From Nostoc sp. FACHB-892 (lineage in GTDB: Bacteria; Cyanobacteriota; Cyanobacteriia; Cyanobacteriales; Nostocaceae), in contig NZ_JACJTR010000008.1 of assembly GCF_014698795.1 (NCBI RefSeq), positions 1 through 64,000 on the forward strand: a DNA stretch of 64,000 nt, in the 5' to 3' direction. The notes beneath the pieces were generated by a model, which saw nothing but the letters and a program-made list of their open reading frames with translations, was not told the origin of the DNA and ran no database searches. The translations under genes were made by a program, and so were the position numbers. Each line of letters begins with the position of its first letter. The first letter of the stretch is position 1. Positions 36,529 to 44,577 of this stretch are shown here, piece by piece.

Positions 36529-36718
36529 GTGTCTATCTTGTTTGCTTTTGAGACGGGAAAATTCAATAGTTAGGAGTGATGAGTTAAGAGTGATGAGTTA
36601 AGAGTGATGAGTTAAAAAAGCAAAGGTTAAAAGTTAAAAGTCAAAATAAATTATTGTTTACTTAACTCCTAACTCCTAACTTTTAACTCCTAACTCCTAA
36701 CTTCTAACTCCTAACCTT
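36529..36718. repeat. Direct and inverted heptamer repeats between atpD and atpA
   Basis: A 190-bp gap in the operon is occupied by AGTTAAGAGTGATG repeats (36573-36615) and by TAACTCCTAACTCC repeats (36662-36718), which are partly complementary. This is an expansion inside an otherwise compact operon. Confidence 0.7.
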
Positions 36719-37273
36719 CTAGCTGTTGGTTAAGCGCAATGAAAGGCGGCGCAGCTGACCCCGGATACTGGCATCAATTACTTGCGAACCTACTTTAATG
36801 ATCACACCACCAATTAACTCACTGTCTACCTTGGTTTCTAGTTCTACCTGGCGAGCATTAGTTATGGCAATCACTTTTTCTGTGATTGCCTGCTGTTGAG
36901 CTTCTGTGAGGGGAACGGCTGAAACTACTTCCGCTAATACGGTTTGATTCAGCTGCCGCAACAGCGCCAGATATTGTTGAAAAATAGATTCCAAGAATGC
37001 AATGCGGCGTTTGTCTACTAGTACCAACAAAAAGTTGCGTAAGTAGGGGTTAGAGCCTTCACCGAGTATTTGTTTGATGAGAGCTTTTTTGTTCTCAGCC
37101 TGAATAAACGGGTTGCTGAAGAAGTTGTGTAGCTGTTTGTCTGCTCTTAACAGTCCCAGGAAAGTCCGCGCATCTTCCCCGAATTCTTCTGTCAAATTTT
37201 TCGATTGCGCTATTGACAAAAGTGCCTGTGCGTAGGGTTGGGCTACTTCAGCTGTCGCTACCTGACTTGTCAT
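36719..37273 (-). CDS. atpD: ATP synthase delta subunit
   Basis: This is the peripheral-stalk cap that joins F1 to the b/b' stalk (OSCP homologue). The 184-residue protein has an N-terminal helical domain ([19 protein letters not shown]) and a C-terminal part containing [33 protein letters not shown], the family signature. Its ATG overlaps the atpF stop (4-bp overlap, 37270-37273), so the two are translationally coupled. Confidence 0.95.
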   Translation of the reverse strand: MTSQVATAEVAQPYAQALLSIAQSKNLTEEFGEDARTFLGLLRADKQLHNFFSNPFIQAENKKALIKQILGEGSNPYLRNFLLVLVDKRRIAFLESIFQQYLALLRQLNQTVLAEVVSAVPLTEAQQQAITEKVIAITNARQVELETKVDSELIGGVIIKVGSQVIDASIRGQLRRLSLRLTNS

Positions 37274-37842
37274 ACATTGCCTCCCAGTTGTGCGATGCTG
37301 CGATCAATTAAACCTTGTTGAGCATCGTCAGCAATCCCGCCTTTGAGTTGTGATTCGACTTTCTGCAATGCTAGTGTAGCAACTCGTTGCCGTAGTTGAG
37401 CGATCGCTCGCTCTGTTTCGGTGTTTAAATCTGCTGCTGCTGTTTGTTTCAGGCGTTCTACGTCTTGCACTGCCTTCGCTAACAAGGCTTCTTTTGTCTT
37501 TTGAGCGTTTTCTACGGCCGATTGGCGAATACGTTCTGCTTCTGCCTGAGATTGCTTCAACTGCTCTTGTGCTTGGGAAAGGGCAGTCTTTGCCTCTTTT
37601 AAGCGCCCTTCGGCTTCCTGAATTGCGGTGGCAATATTGGATTGTCGCTCGTTCAGGATATTGCTTAAAACTTTACGTCCGAAGTAGAATAATATGCCAA
37701 TCAGAATCGTTAGATTGATCAGATTGGTTTCAAAAATGTCTAGGTTTAGACCGAAACCACCTTCTGCTGCGCCTTCTGCCAATTCAGAGTGAACAGCGTT
37801 CGCTTCTGCGGCAAGTAATAAGAATGTCCCCATGATACCCAT
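37270..37842 (-). CDS. atpF: ATP synthase subunit b
   Basis: This is one of the two different peripheral-stalk subunits in cyanobacteria. The 190-residue protein has a short N terminus, one membrane segment (about residues 36-56, [20 protein letters not shown]) and a long charged coiled coil ([23 protein letters not shown]...). An internal Met at position 4 is an alternative start. It overlaps atpD by 4 bp. Confidence 0.95.
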   Translation of the reverse strand: MGIMGTFLLLAAEANAVHSELAEGAAEGGFGLNLDIFETNLINLTILIGILFYFGRKVLSNILNERQSNIATAIQEAEGRLKEAKTALSQAQEQLKQSQAEAERIRQSAVENAQKTKEALLAKAVQDVERLKQTAAADLNTETERAIAQLRQRVATLALQKVESQLKGGIADDAQQGLIDRSIAQLGGNV

Positions 37843-38036
37843 TTACAAGTGCGCTGCTCGCTTGCTAATACGTTGTATTTTCCTCTAGGGAAATGAAATT
37901 AAGTATCTTTTCCCGGTACAGAAATTTAAGTATCTTTCCCCAGAAGGGAAAAAGTGCCTTTTTTTGACACTTAAATTTTGCGCTCTGGACTAGGGCCCAG
38001 CTGCGCGTATGCTTTCACGGAGCCAGTCTGGTTAGC

Positions 38037-38468
38037 TTATCTAACTGGAGTTGGCCCCAATAGTTTTTCTAGAATCTGTCTGCTTAGAGCATCAACTTGT
38101 TGCTCTAAGGTACGAAAAGCTTCTTGCTTTTGTTGTTCTATTTCAACAGAAGCTTGTTCTCGTTGAGACTGAGCTTCTTTTTGGGCTTCAGCAATTTTCT
38201 CGGCAGTAATTTTCTTAGCTTCAAGTTGAGCTGCTTCTACGGTAGCTTGCGATTGTCTGCGAGCGTCTGCGAGTTGCTGCTCATATTCGGTAGCCAAGCG
38301 CTCGGCTTTAGCCAAGCTCTCCCGCGCCTCAAGGGTATTCGTTCGGATGTAACTATCGCGATCGTCTAGTACCTTGGTCAGTGGCTTATAGAAAATTGCA
38401 TTCAACAAAGCTGCCAATAGCAGGAATTGCAATGCCATGAAGGGCAAGGTAGCATCGAAATCAAACAT
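38037..38468 (-). CDS. atpG: ATP synthase subunit b'
   Basis: This is the second, duplicated and diverged b-type stalk subunit typical of phototrophs. The 143-residue protein has a membrane segment near the N terminus (about 8-26, [19 protein letters not shown]) and then an Ala/Glu/Gln-rich coiled coil. An AGGAG ribosome site precedes the ATG at 38468. The 194-bp gap to atpF has no gene. Confidence 0.95.
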   Translation of the reverse strand: MFDFDATLPFMALQFLLLAALLNAIFYKPLTKVLDDRDSYIRTNTLEARESLAKAERLATEYEQQLADARRQSQATVEAAQLEAKKITAEKIAEAQKEAQSQREQASVEIEQQKQEAFRTLEQQVDALSRQILEKLLGPTPVR

Positions 38469-38604
38469 TTGTCTCCTCTTTGGCTGGAGTAGCAGTTTTC
38501 ATGGCTAGCAACATCATCCAACCTTTCATATTTTAGAGACCCATAGCCAACAAGGGTCAACTGAACATTATAACTATTGAGATACCCAAAACATTTCGAT
38601 TGTA

Positions 38605-38626
38605 GAGGCGTGATGATTCACGTCTC
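38605..38626 (-). promoter_or_regulatory. Hairpin between atpH and atpG
   Basis: GAGGCGTGA (38605-38613) and TCACGTCTC (38618-38626) pair over 9 bp (one G-T) around a 4-nt loop, 25 nt after the atpH stop. There is no U-tract. It could protect the atpH message end or pause transcription so that more subunit c is made than b/b'. Confidence 0.45.
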
Positions 38627-38650
38627 CACACTCGCGAAAATTTTCAGGTA

Positions 38651-38938
<288 letters not shown>

Positions 38939-39045
38939 TTAACGATTAGAAACGTGGTTTTCACGCTGCACATGAGTTCATTTGATCGCGCTTTGCGATG
39001 TTTTGAGCGAAAATGCTCTTGGAACCGTGCTATCAACTGAGAAGT

Positions 39046-39807
39046 TTAATGCTCCTCATGTTCATCTCCGCCATGCCCCTCCATTGCCTCATGAATGTAT
39101 GCTCCGGCTAGGGTGGCAAAAACCAGGGCTTGGATGGCACTGGTAAATAAACCCAAGGCCATTACAGGCAGAGGTACAAATAGAGGAACTAGCAGCACCA
39201 GCACCGCTACTACCAACTCATCCGCCAAAATATTACCAAATAGACGGAAGCTTAGGGAGAGGGGCTTGGTGAAATCTTCTAGAATTGCGATCGGCAACAA
39301 AACAGGTGTTGGCTCTATATATTTCTTAAAGTAGCCTAAACCCCGTTTGCTAAAACCTGCGTAAAAGTACGCTAAGGAGGTTAGCAATGCCAATGCAACA
39401 GTCGTATTGATGTCATTGGTGGGAGCTGCCAATTCGCCCGAAGGTAGCCTGATGAGCTTCCAGGGAATTAGTGCGCCTGACCAGTTCGATACGAAAATAA
39501 ACAAGAACAATGTGCCAATAAATGGCACCCAAGGGCGGTACTCTTTCTCACCAAGTTGGTTTTTTGCCAAATCACGGATAAATTCTAAGGCATATTCCAT
39601 CAAATTTTGGATGCCCTTGGGAATTCTTTGTGCGTTGCGAGTAGCAGCGATTGAAGCCACTACTAAAATGCTAATCACAAACCATGAGGTGAGAAAAACT
39701 TGCCCATGAATTTTAAGATTGCCCAACTGCCAGTAGAAATGATGACCTACTTCTAATGCAGCGAGGGGAAAAGAATTAAAGGCGTTTAAGACACTAAGCA
39801 TTTGCAT
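39046..39807 (-). CDS. atpI: ATP synthase subunit a
   Basis: This is the membrane stator that forms the proton half-channels with the c-ring. The 253-residue protein has about five membrane helices. [15 protein letters not shown] contains the essential Arg, and [16 protein letters not shown] is the last helix with conserved Glu/His. The first Met may be either 39807 or 39801. A His/Glu-rich tail (GGDEHEEH) ends the protein. The 149-bp gap to atpH shows no gene. Confidence 0.96.
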   Translation of the reverse strand: MQMLSVLNAFNSFPLAALEVGHHFYWQLGNLKIHGQVFLTSWFVISILVVASIAATRNAQRIPKGIQNLMEYALEFIRDLAKNQLGEKEYRPWVPFIGTLFLFIFVSNWSGALIPWKLIRLPSGELAAPTNDINTTVALALLTSLAYFYAGFSKRGLGYFKKYIEPTPVLLPIAILEDFTKPLSLSFRLFGNILADELVVAVLVLLVPLFVPLPVMALGLFTSAIQALVFATLAGAYIHEAMEGHGGDEHEEH

Positions 39808-39868
39808 TCTTCAAGCTTTTTCCCCAACGAGCGAGGATGGGATTACTATCTTTAGTGAGCCTGACTTT

Positions 39869-40348
39869 TTAAGAATCAGGAATGAACGCAATTTGCACCA
39901 TATAGACGAGGAGCGTGGCTTTGTAAGTTAAAAATCCCAAAAAAATGGGCAGAATCTGTAGCTCACGCCATTGACTTGCCACGATCATCACTCCAATAAA
40001 GAGAGCAAAACGAGTTTTGCTCAGACTGGTTTTCTCACTACCAAGCTGCTCAACGTCTCTAGCCAACATTTTTAAGTAAACCACACCTGTACACGCCCCA
40101 ATTAAATAATTTAGGGCAATGTTTAAGGAATAAAAAATCCACACAGAGATAAAAATAACCCCCGTCAAGACAAGCGTGATTACCAACAATCGCTGGAAGA
40201 GTTGATGGAACTCTTGCATGGAGTTACCTGATTCTGTGTCTCCAGAACCAGTTTTAGCATCTTGTTGCGTTGTCGGAGTGGGCGCAATTGATTCGTCTGA
40301 CAAGCTCACGGGACTTGAAACCAGTACAGTTAAATATGATGACTGCAC
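39869..40348 (-). CDS. atp1: ATP synthase assembly-type protein Atp1 (UncI)
   Basis: This is the first gene of the cyanobacterial atp operon; the UncI family helps c-ring assembly in other bacteria. The protein has up to 159 residues with four hydrophobic segments: [47 protein letters not shown] and [20 protein letters not shown]. The long form starts with GTG at 40348 and has a 43-residue Ser/Thr-rich extension. The ATG at 40219 ([11 protein letters not shown]) would give 116 residues and is a real alternative. Confidence 0.88.
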   Translation of the reverse strand: MQSSYLTVLVSSPVSLSDESIAPTPTTQQDAKTGSGDTESGNSMQEFHQLFQRLLVITLVLTGVIFISVWIFYSLNIALNYLIGACTGVVYLKMLARDVEQLGSEKTSLSKTRFALFIGVMIVASQWRELQILPIFLGFLTYKATLLVYMVQIAFIPDS

Positions 40349-40595
40349 ATTCAGTCAGCTGAATCATATCACGATCCGGTAACAATACTTTAGGAAAAAA
40401 CAATTAACTTCTTGGCAACGTTACACAGTCAGTAAGATCGCGCTCACAGAAGCGAGAGAGCGCCTGATGATGTGAGAGAGCGAGGGATTCAATAATCAAT
40501 AGTTGTTGCCTGAAAATTCAAAATTTCTTCCAATTCCAGTTTTTTTGAGTGAATAATTCTCCTCCAAAGTCGTTACATAACATCTTGGTGTTTGA

Positions 40596-40640
40596 ATTAA
40601 GTCGGTGTCAATAAAATCAACTGGTGCTTGAGGAGCGTAT
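40596..40640 (-). pseudogene. Decayed partial duplicate of the methyltransferase 3' end
   Basis: The minus strand reads VHTLLKHQLILLTPT and a stop, against VRTLLQQQLILLTPA in the intact gene that ends at 40860. About 36 of 45 bases match, and weaker similarity continues to about 40700. It is the last trace of a tandem copy. The remainder of 40349-40859 holds the atp1 promoter region and no other gene. Confidence 0.75.
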
Positions 40641-40859
40641 GAACGTGCCGCAAATCAAAAATCGTAGAGTAGCGGCAAGTCATTAAACATCGCACCACTG
40701 CTGAATTCCAGAAAGCTCCAACTTTTGGGATGTACAATACCCTGTTTCTTAGGCACTTTCCTAATTTACATTAATTTGCCAAAAGTGGTGATGGGCGATC
40801 GCTGCTCACGACGAGTATAAATTGACAAATCTTAACTTAGTATCAAATGTCAAGTGTAA

Positions 40860-42041
40860 TTAAGCAGGTGTCAATAAAATCAGCTGCTGCTGAAGAAGCG
40901 TTCTTACCCCATCCAATCCCAGTTGCACACCTGTTAAAATATCTGCCACTGTTGAATTAGCATCACATTTTTGCATAAATTCAAACTCTGGTACAGATAA
41001 ATTAACAATCTGGTAATCGTAATTAAAGAAACATTGGCTGGGAAATCCTTCAATACAAGGATTAAGTTCGGGAATGGCTGCCAGTAGGGCGTTATCGTCT
41101 GACCAGTCGGACTTAATTAAGGGAGGACGACCGAGGAAAAATTCGTAATGAGTTACTTCTGGATCTAGTAATTCTATCAGGCGGTAAACCTGGCGATCGC
41201 TCAAATCTTTTGCTCGTTCAACTAACTCTGGTGCTTTGCCCAAAAGTCTCTGCAAATCCCAGAAACTCGGATTTGAGAAACCAATAAATTCCAATCCCGA
41301 AGCATCTATTAATTCAAACAGCGTCTCAATGTTGTAGTCAATTTCCTGGGGATGTACGTACATATCCGCAAAGTTTTCATCTTTGTGATTTTCTAATGAC
41401 CAACGCTGTTTATCGTATTTGACAATTCGGTTATTTTCTGGTAAGGAGGCAAATATTTGTCGTCCGACTTGGACACCATCGCGGTAGTCGCCTTTTTTGT
41501 CACCTTGAAGAAGTGCGATCGCTTTTTGCATGAGTTGAATTTCCCAGCGTCCCAATTCCCCGTACACAAAAATGTGCATTAAGCCGCCTGGGGCTAACTT
41601 TTTCGCCAAAGCTTGAATACCGCGAATTGGATCGGAGGTATGATGCAAAACACCAACACAGTTGATTAAATCAAACTCACCCGGTAACTGTTCCACATCA
41701 AACAAGCTGAGGTGATGAAATTCAACGCGGGTAGCCCCTGAACGCTGACAACGTTCTTTTGCTACAGCTAAAGCGCCAGTACTGAGATCAATTCCCACAA
41801 CAGAAGCTTGAGGATTAAGGTGAACTAAGTACTCTGTACTCACACCAGTGCCGCAACCTGCATCTAAAATCCGAATATCTTGCCTTTGGGGTTTTTGACC
41901 TGTGCAGAAGTTATGAGCAGCTAGCCAATTCCAGCGCCAGTTGTAGCCTGGGGGTGGTTCATCCAACAGGGCTTCTGGCGGAAAGGGGTAAGTATTGTAG
42001 AGTTTGGCAACAGCAGCACTAACACTTTGGGAATCGGACAT
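40860..42041 (-). CDS. Class I SAM-dependent methyltransferase
   Basis: This is a 393-residue soluble protein with a methyltransferase domain at about 50-175. SAM motif I is ILDAGCGTGVSTEYL, the acidic loop is VVGIDLS, and FDLINCVGVLHHTSDP is motif II/III. The N terminus (KLYNTYPFPPEALLDEPPPGYNWRW) and the long C-terminal extension recur in cyanobacterial methyltransferases of unknown substrate. The C-terminal part (about 300-393) may be a recognition or anchoring domain. A tandem duplicate once existed downstream, judged by the remnant at 40596-40640. Confidence 0.8.
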   Translation of the reverse strand: MSDSQSVSAAVAKLYNTYPFPPEALLDEPPPGYNWRWNWLAAHNFCTGQKPQRQDIRILDAGCGTGVSTEYLVHLNPQASVVGIDLSTGALAVAKERCQRSGATRVEFHHLSLFDVEQLPGEFDLINCVGVLHHTSDPIRGIQALAKKLAPGGLMHIFVYGELGRWEIQLMQKAIALLQGDKKGDYRDGVQVGRQIFASLPENNRIVKYDKQRWSLENHKDENFADMYVHPQEIDYNIETLFELIDASGLEFIGFSNPSFWDLQRLLGKAPELVERAKDLSDRQVYRLIELLDPEVTHYEFFLGRPPLIKSDWSDDNALLAAIPELNPCIEGFPSQCFFNYDYQIVNLSVPEFEFMQKCDANSTVADILTGVQLGLDGVRTLLQQQLILLTPA

Positions 42042-42123
42042 GATGAGGAATAACGCAGCATTTCTGAGTTTAACGGATAGTGGATCATTAGGGCAAAGAT
42101 TACTATTACTTATTTCCTGCTAA

Positions 42124-42453
42124 TTATCCAACAGCAAAGTCAGTAAATTCGCGTTTATAAGGAGCATGAAATCCTAATACAATATCTTCTTTAGATACAC
42201 CAGCAGCAATTAATTCATTAGCGATGCCGATTTCTGTACCATCTCTTTGTATCCAAATTTTTTTGTCTTTGATATCAACATGAATGATGACTCCATAAAT
42301 TCTCCGTTGTTCTTTCCAGCCAATATTTAAGACTTGATAATGATGGCGTTCTGCGTCAAACAACAATTGAACCTCTGTCCCATTAGCCACATCATTCGCG
42401 GAATGGTTACTTAAAATATCTTGAATGATTTGAGAGTAATTTATTCCTTCCAT
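42124..42453 (-). CDS. xisI: XisI, fdxN element excision controlling factor
   Basis: This is a 109-residue member of the XisI family: YSQIIQDILSNHSA at the N terminus, then VQLLFDAERHHYQVLNIGW and IYGVIIHVDIKDKKIWIQRDGTEIGIANELIAAGV, closing LGFHAPYKREFTDFAVG. XisI was first found as a factor needed with XisF and XisH for excision of the fdxN element in Anabaena heterocysts, but most copies in cyanobacteria are unlinked to that element. Its 5' end overlaps xisH by 13 bp, so the pair is co-translated. Confidence 0.93.
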   Translation of the reverse strand: MEGINYSQIIQDILSNHSANDVANGTEVQLLFDAERHHYQVLNIGWKEQRRIYGVIIHVDIKDKKIWIQRDGTEIGIANELIAAGVSKEDIVLGFHAPYKREFTDFAVG

Positions 42454-42857
42454 AAAACAATGTCCTGACTTAAGGAATTAAATATTAAAAGTTTAATTTG
42501 ATATTCTTTTAAAGAATCTTGAATAAATTGACGTGAGAAAAAGTCTTGGTATGTATCTTGGCTAATAGCTAGATATAGAATGCGTTCTGGTTCTTCTTTT
42601 TTTAATGCTAGTCGATAATTCAAGGTTTGACCTAAAGCGAGATGAAATTCTGTTACTTCAGATGCACCTACAAAGGATTTAATTTCTACAGCTATTTTTT
42701 GACCTTGTTTTTGTGCTGCTAATAGTCTTTCTGCTCCTAAATCCACAAAAAATTCAATATCATCAACTTTTAGATGCAGTGGATCATGGGTAATTATCCA
42801 ACCATCTTTTTCTAAAGCAGTGCGGACAGATTGATGAAATATATCTTTAGAAGGCAT
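42441..42857 (-). CDS. xisH: XisH, nuclease-fold partner of XisI
   Basis: This is a 138-residue XisH family protein from the ATG at 42857 (MPSKDIFHQSVRTALEKDGW), the usual family N terminus. An in-frame TTG seven codons upstream is rejected. Residues about 40-65 (FFVDLGAERLLA, then KIAVEIKSF) have the D...ExK pattern of the PD-(D/E)XK nuclease fold, suggesting a nuclease-like or nuclease-derived protein. Family knowledge is limited to a role in fdxN element excision. No fdxN gene, recombinase or element border is seen here, so this is a stand-alone XisHI pair. Confidence 0.93.
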   Translation of the reverse strand: MPSKDIFHQSVRTALEKDGWIITHDPLHLKVDDIEFFVDLGAERLLAAQKQGQKIAVEIKSFVGASEVTEFHLALGQTLNYRLALKKEEPERILYLAISQDTYQDFFSRQFIQDSLKEYQIKLLIFNSLSQDIVLWKE

Positions 42858-43127
42858 AGGTATCGTAAAATCTGGCAACAGTAGCGCTAGCAGTATGGGA
42901 GCCTAACATTTCACGAGCAATATTGCAGCAATTCTGAGTTTAGCGAATGCTGGACATTTCAGGTAGACAAATAATTGCGTAGGCGCAGCCCGTCGTAGAC
43001 ATCGCCATCAGCCCATATATTTTAGTTAGAGAAGTTGTTTCAGTAAAAACACTACTGCTTAAGTATCTATTATCTAATAAACTTAATTGGAATTTTGTAT
43101 AAAAACTTACTTATCAAGGAGCATTAA

Positions 43128-43787
43128 ATGGCTGTAGGAATGCCGGAATTCGTTGAGAATCCAGAAAATCGTTGCCCTGTAATTCTGTTACTCGATACTT
43201 CTGGCTCTATGTCAGGTCAGCCTATCCAAGAGTTAAATCGAGGACTTGCTGCTTTCAAAGCAGATGTACTAAAAGATTCCCAAGCATCGCTGAGTGTAGA
43301 AGTAGCCATGATTACATTTGGCCCTATAGTTAAACTCACGCAAGACTTTGTGACGATTGACCAATTTACACCGCCTACATTGGAAGTAGATGGTGTTACC
43401 CCAATGGGTGGGGCAATTGAGTATGCTTTGGATTTTCTAGAAAGCCGGAAACAGACTTATAAAGACAACGGTATTCTTTATTATCGCCCTTGGGTGTTTT
43501 TGATTACAGACGGAGCGCCAACTGACTCCTGGCAATCAGCCGCGCAAAGGATGAGAGAAGCAGAAGCACAACGTCGACTTTCATTTTTTGCGGTTGGTGT
43601 ACAGGGTGCTGATATGAATATTCTCAAACAAATTTCTGTTCCTGAACGTCTACCAATTATGCTCAATGGCTTAGATTTTCGTGAGATGTTTGTCTGGCTT
43701 TCTGCTTCAATGAAACGGGTTTCTAGTGGCAAAGTGGGGCAAGCTGTAGCTTTACCGGCTATGGGATGGGGTCAAATTATCAGTTAG
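43128..43787 (+). CDS. VWA-domain protein, TerY-like
   Basis: This is a 219-residue protein made almost only of a von Willebrand factor A domain. The metal-ion-dependent adhesion site is complete: DTSGSMSG (D23, S25, S27), the Thr in DGVTPMGGA and the Asp in LITDGAPTD. There is no signal peptide, so it is cytoplasmic. An AAGGAG ribosome site precedes the ATG. It is the first gene of a tight triad (10-bp and 6-bp gaps) with a PP2C phosphatase and a kinase, the arrangement described as the TerY-phosphorylation triad in tellurite/stress-response gene clusters (Anantharaman, Iyer and Aravind). No other ter genes are in the window. Confidence 0.9.
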   Translation: MAVGMPEFVENPENRCPVILLLDTSGSMSGQPIQELNRGLAAFKADVLKDSQASLSVEVAMITFGPIVKLTQDFVTIDQFTPPTLEVDGVTPMGGAIEYALDFLESRKQTYKDNGILYYRPWVFLITDGAPTDSWQSAAQRMREAEAQRRLSFFAVGVQGADMNILKQISVPERLPIMLNGLDFREMFVWLSASMKRVSSGKVGQAVALPAMGWGQIIS

Positions 43788-43797
43788 AGGAAATTTT

Positions 43798-44571
43798 GTG
43801 AAGTGGAAAGCTGTTGCACGTTCCGAGATTGGAACAAGTCATCAAAAACAGGGGATAGTTTGTCAAGATTATGGGAAATATTGCATCTTTGATGATGTGA
43901 TTGTAGGCGCTGTTGCTGATGGTGCTGGTAGTGCTAAATATTCTGATATTGGTTCTAAGTTGGCGGTAGAAACAGTACTGAAATGCTTTTCTGATATTAA
44001 TGAATTTCCTTATAAGCAAGCTTTTTCTCAACCACTTGACAAAGAAGAAGCTCAGAGAGTGTTTGCTAAGATTGTAAACCAAGTTATTACAAAATTACAG
44101 ACGCAAGCAGATGAAGGAGATTATTCTGTTAATGATTTAGCTTGTACGTTGCTAGTTTTTGTGGCAACTCATGACTGGCTTGCAGCTATGCAAATCGGGG
44201 ATGGATTTATTGTAATGTGTTCCCAAGATTCAGAATATAAACTGTTGTTTCAGCCAGATAAAGGTGAGTTTGCTAATGAAACAACTTTTATCACCTCAAC
44301 AAATGCACTGAAAGAAATGCAGGTAAAGGTCATTCCCGAAAAACAAGAGTTTATTTGTGCTTCCACTGATGGACTAGAAAAAGTAGCAATTCGCTTAAGT
44401 GACTGGCAACCCTTCTCGCCTTTCTTTAAACCTTTGGAGGAATACTTACACGAACCTGTTAATCCAGAGGATGAAGATAAATATCTAACGCAATTCCTCA
44501 ACTCTGAACGGCTAAATTCTCGCACTGACGATGATAAAACCTTACTTTTGTGCTTGTTTGATAGAGAGTAA
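43798..44571 (+). CDS. PP2C-type protein phosphatase
   Basis: This is a 257-residue metal-dependent Ser/Thr phosphatase of the PP2C_2 branch. The start is GTG at 43798 with GAGGAA upstream. Motifs present are IGTSHQKQGIVCQDYG (N-terminal motif 1/2), AVADGAGSAKYSDIGS (metal-binding Asp-Gly), AMQIGDGFIVM, CASTDGLE (metal Asp) and the closing RTDDDKTLLLCL. All expected metal ligands appear present. It lies between the VWA and kinase genes and probably reverses phosphorylation by that kinase; the substrate may be the VWA protein itself (inference from the family). Confidence 0.9.
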   Translation: MKWKAVARSEIGTSHQKQGIVCQDYGKYCIFDDVIVGAVADGAGSAKYSDIGSKLAVETVLKCFSDINEFPYKQAFSQPLDKEEAQRVFAKIVNQVITKLQTQADEGDYSVNDLACTLLVFVATHDWLAAMQIGDGFIVMCSQDSEYKLLFQPDKGEFANETTFITSTNALKEMQVKVIPEKQEFICASTDGLEKVAIRLSDWQPFSPFFKPLEEYLHEPVNPEDEDKYLTQFLNSERLNSRTDDDKTLLLCLFDRE

Positions 44572-44577
44572 AATTCA

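Noticed and set aside
42124..42857. fdxN-element border suggested by XisH/XisI
   Set aside because: No recombinase gene, fdxN/nif gene or element core site is visible; XisHI pairs are common outside that element.
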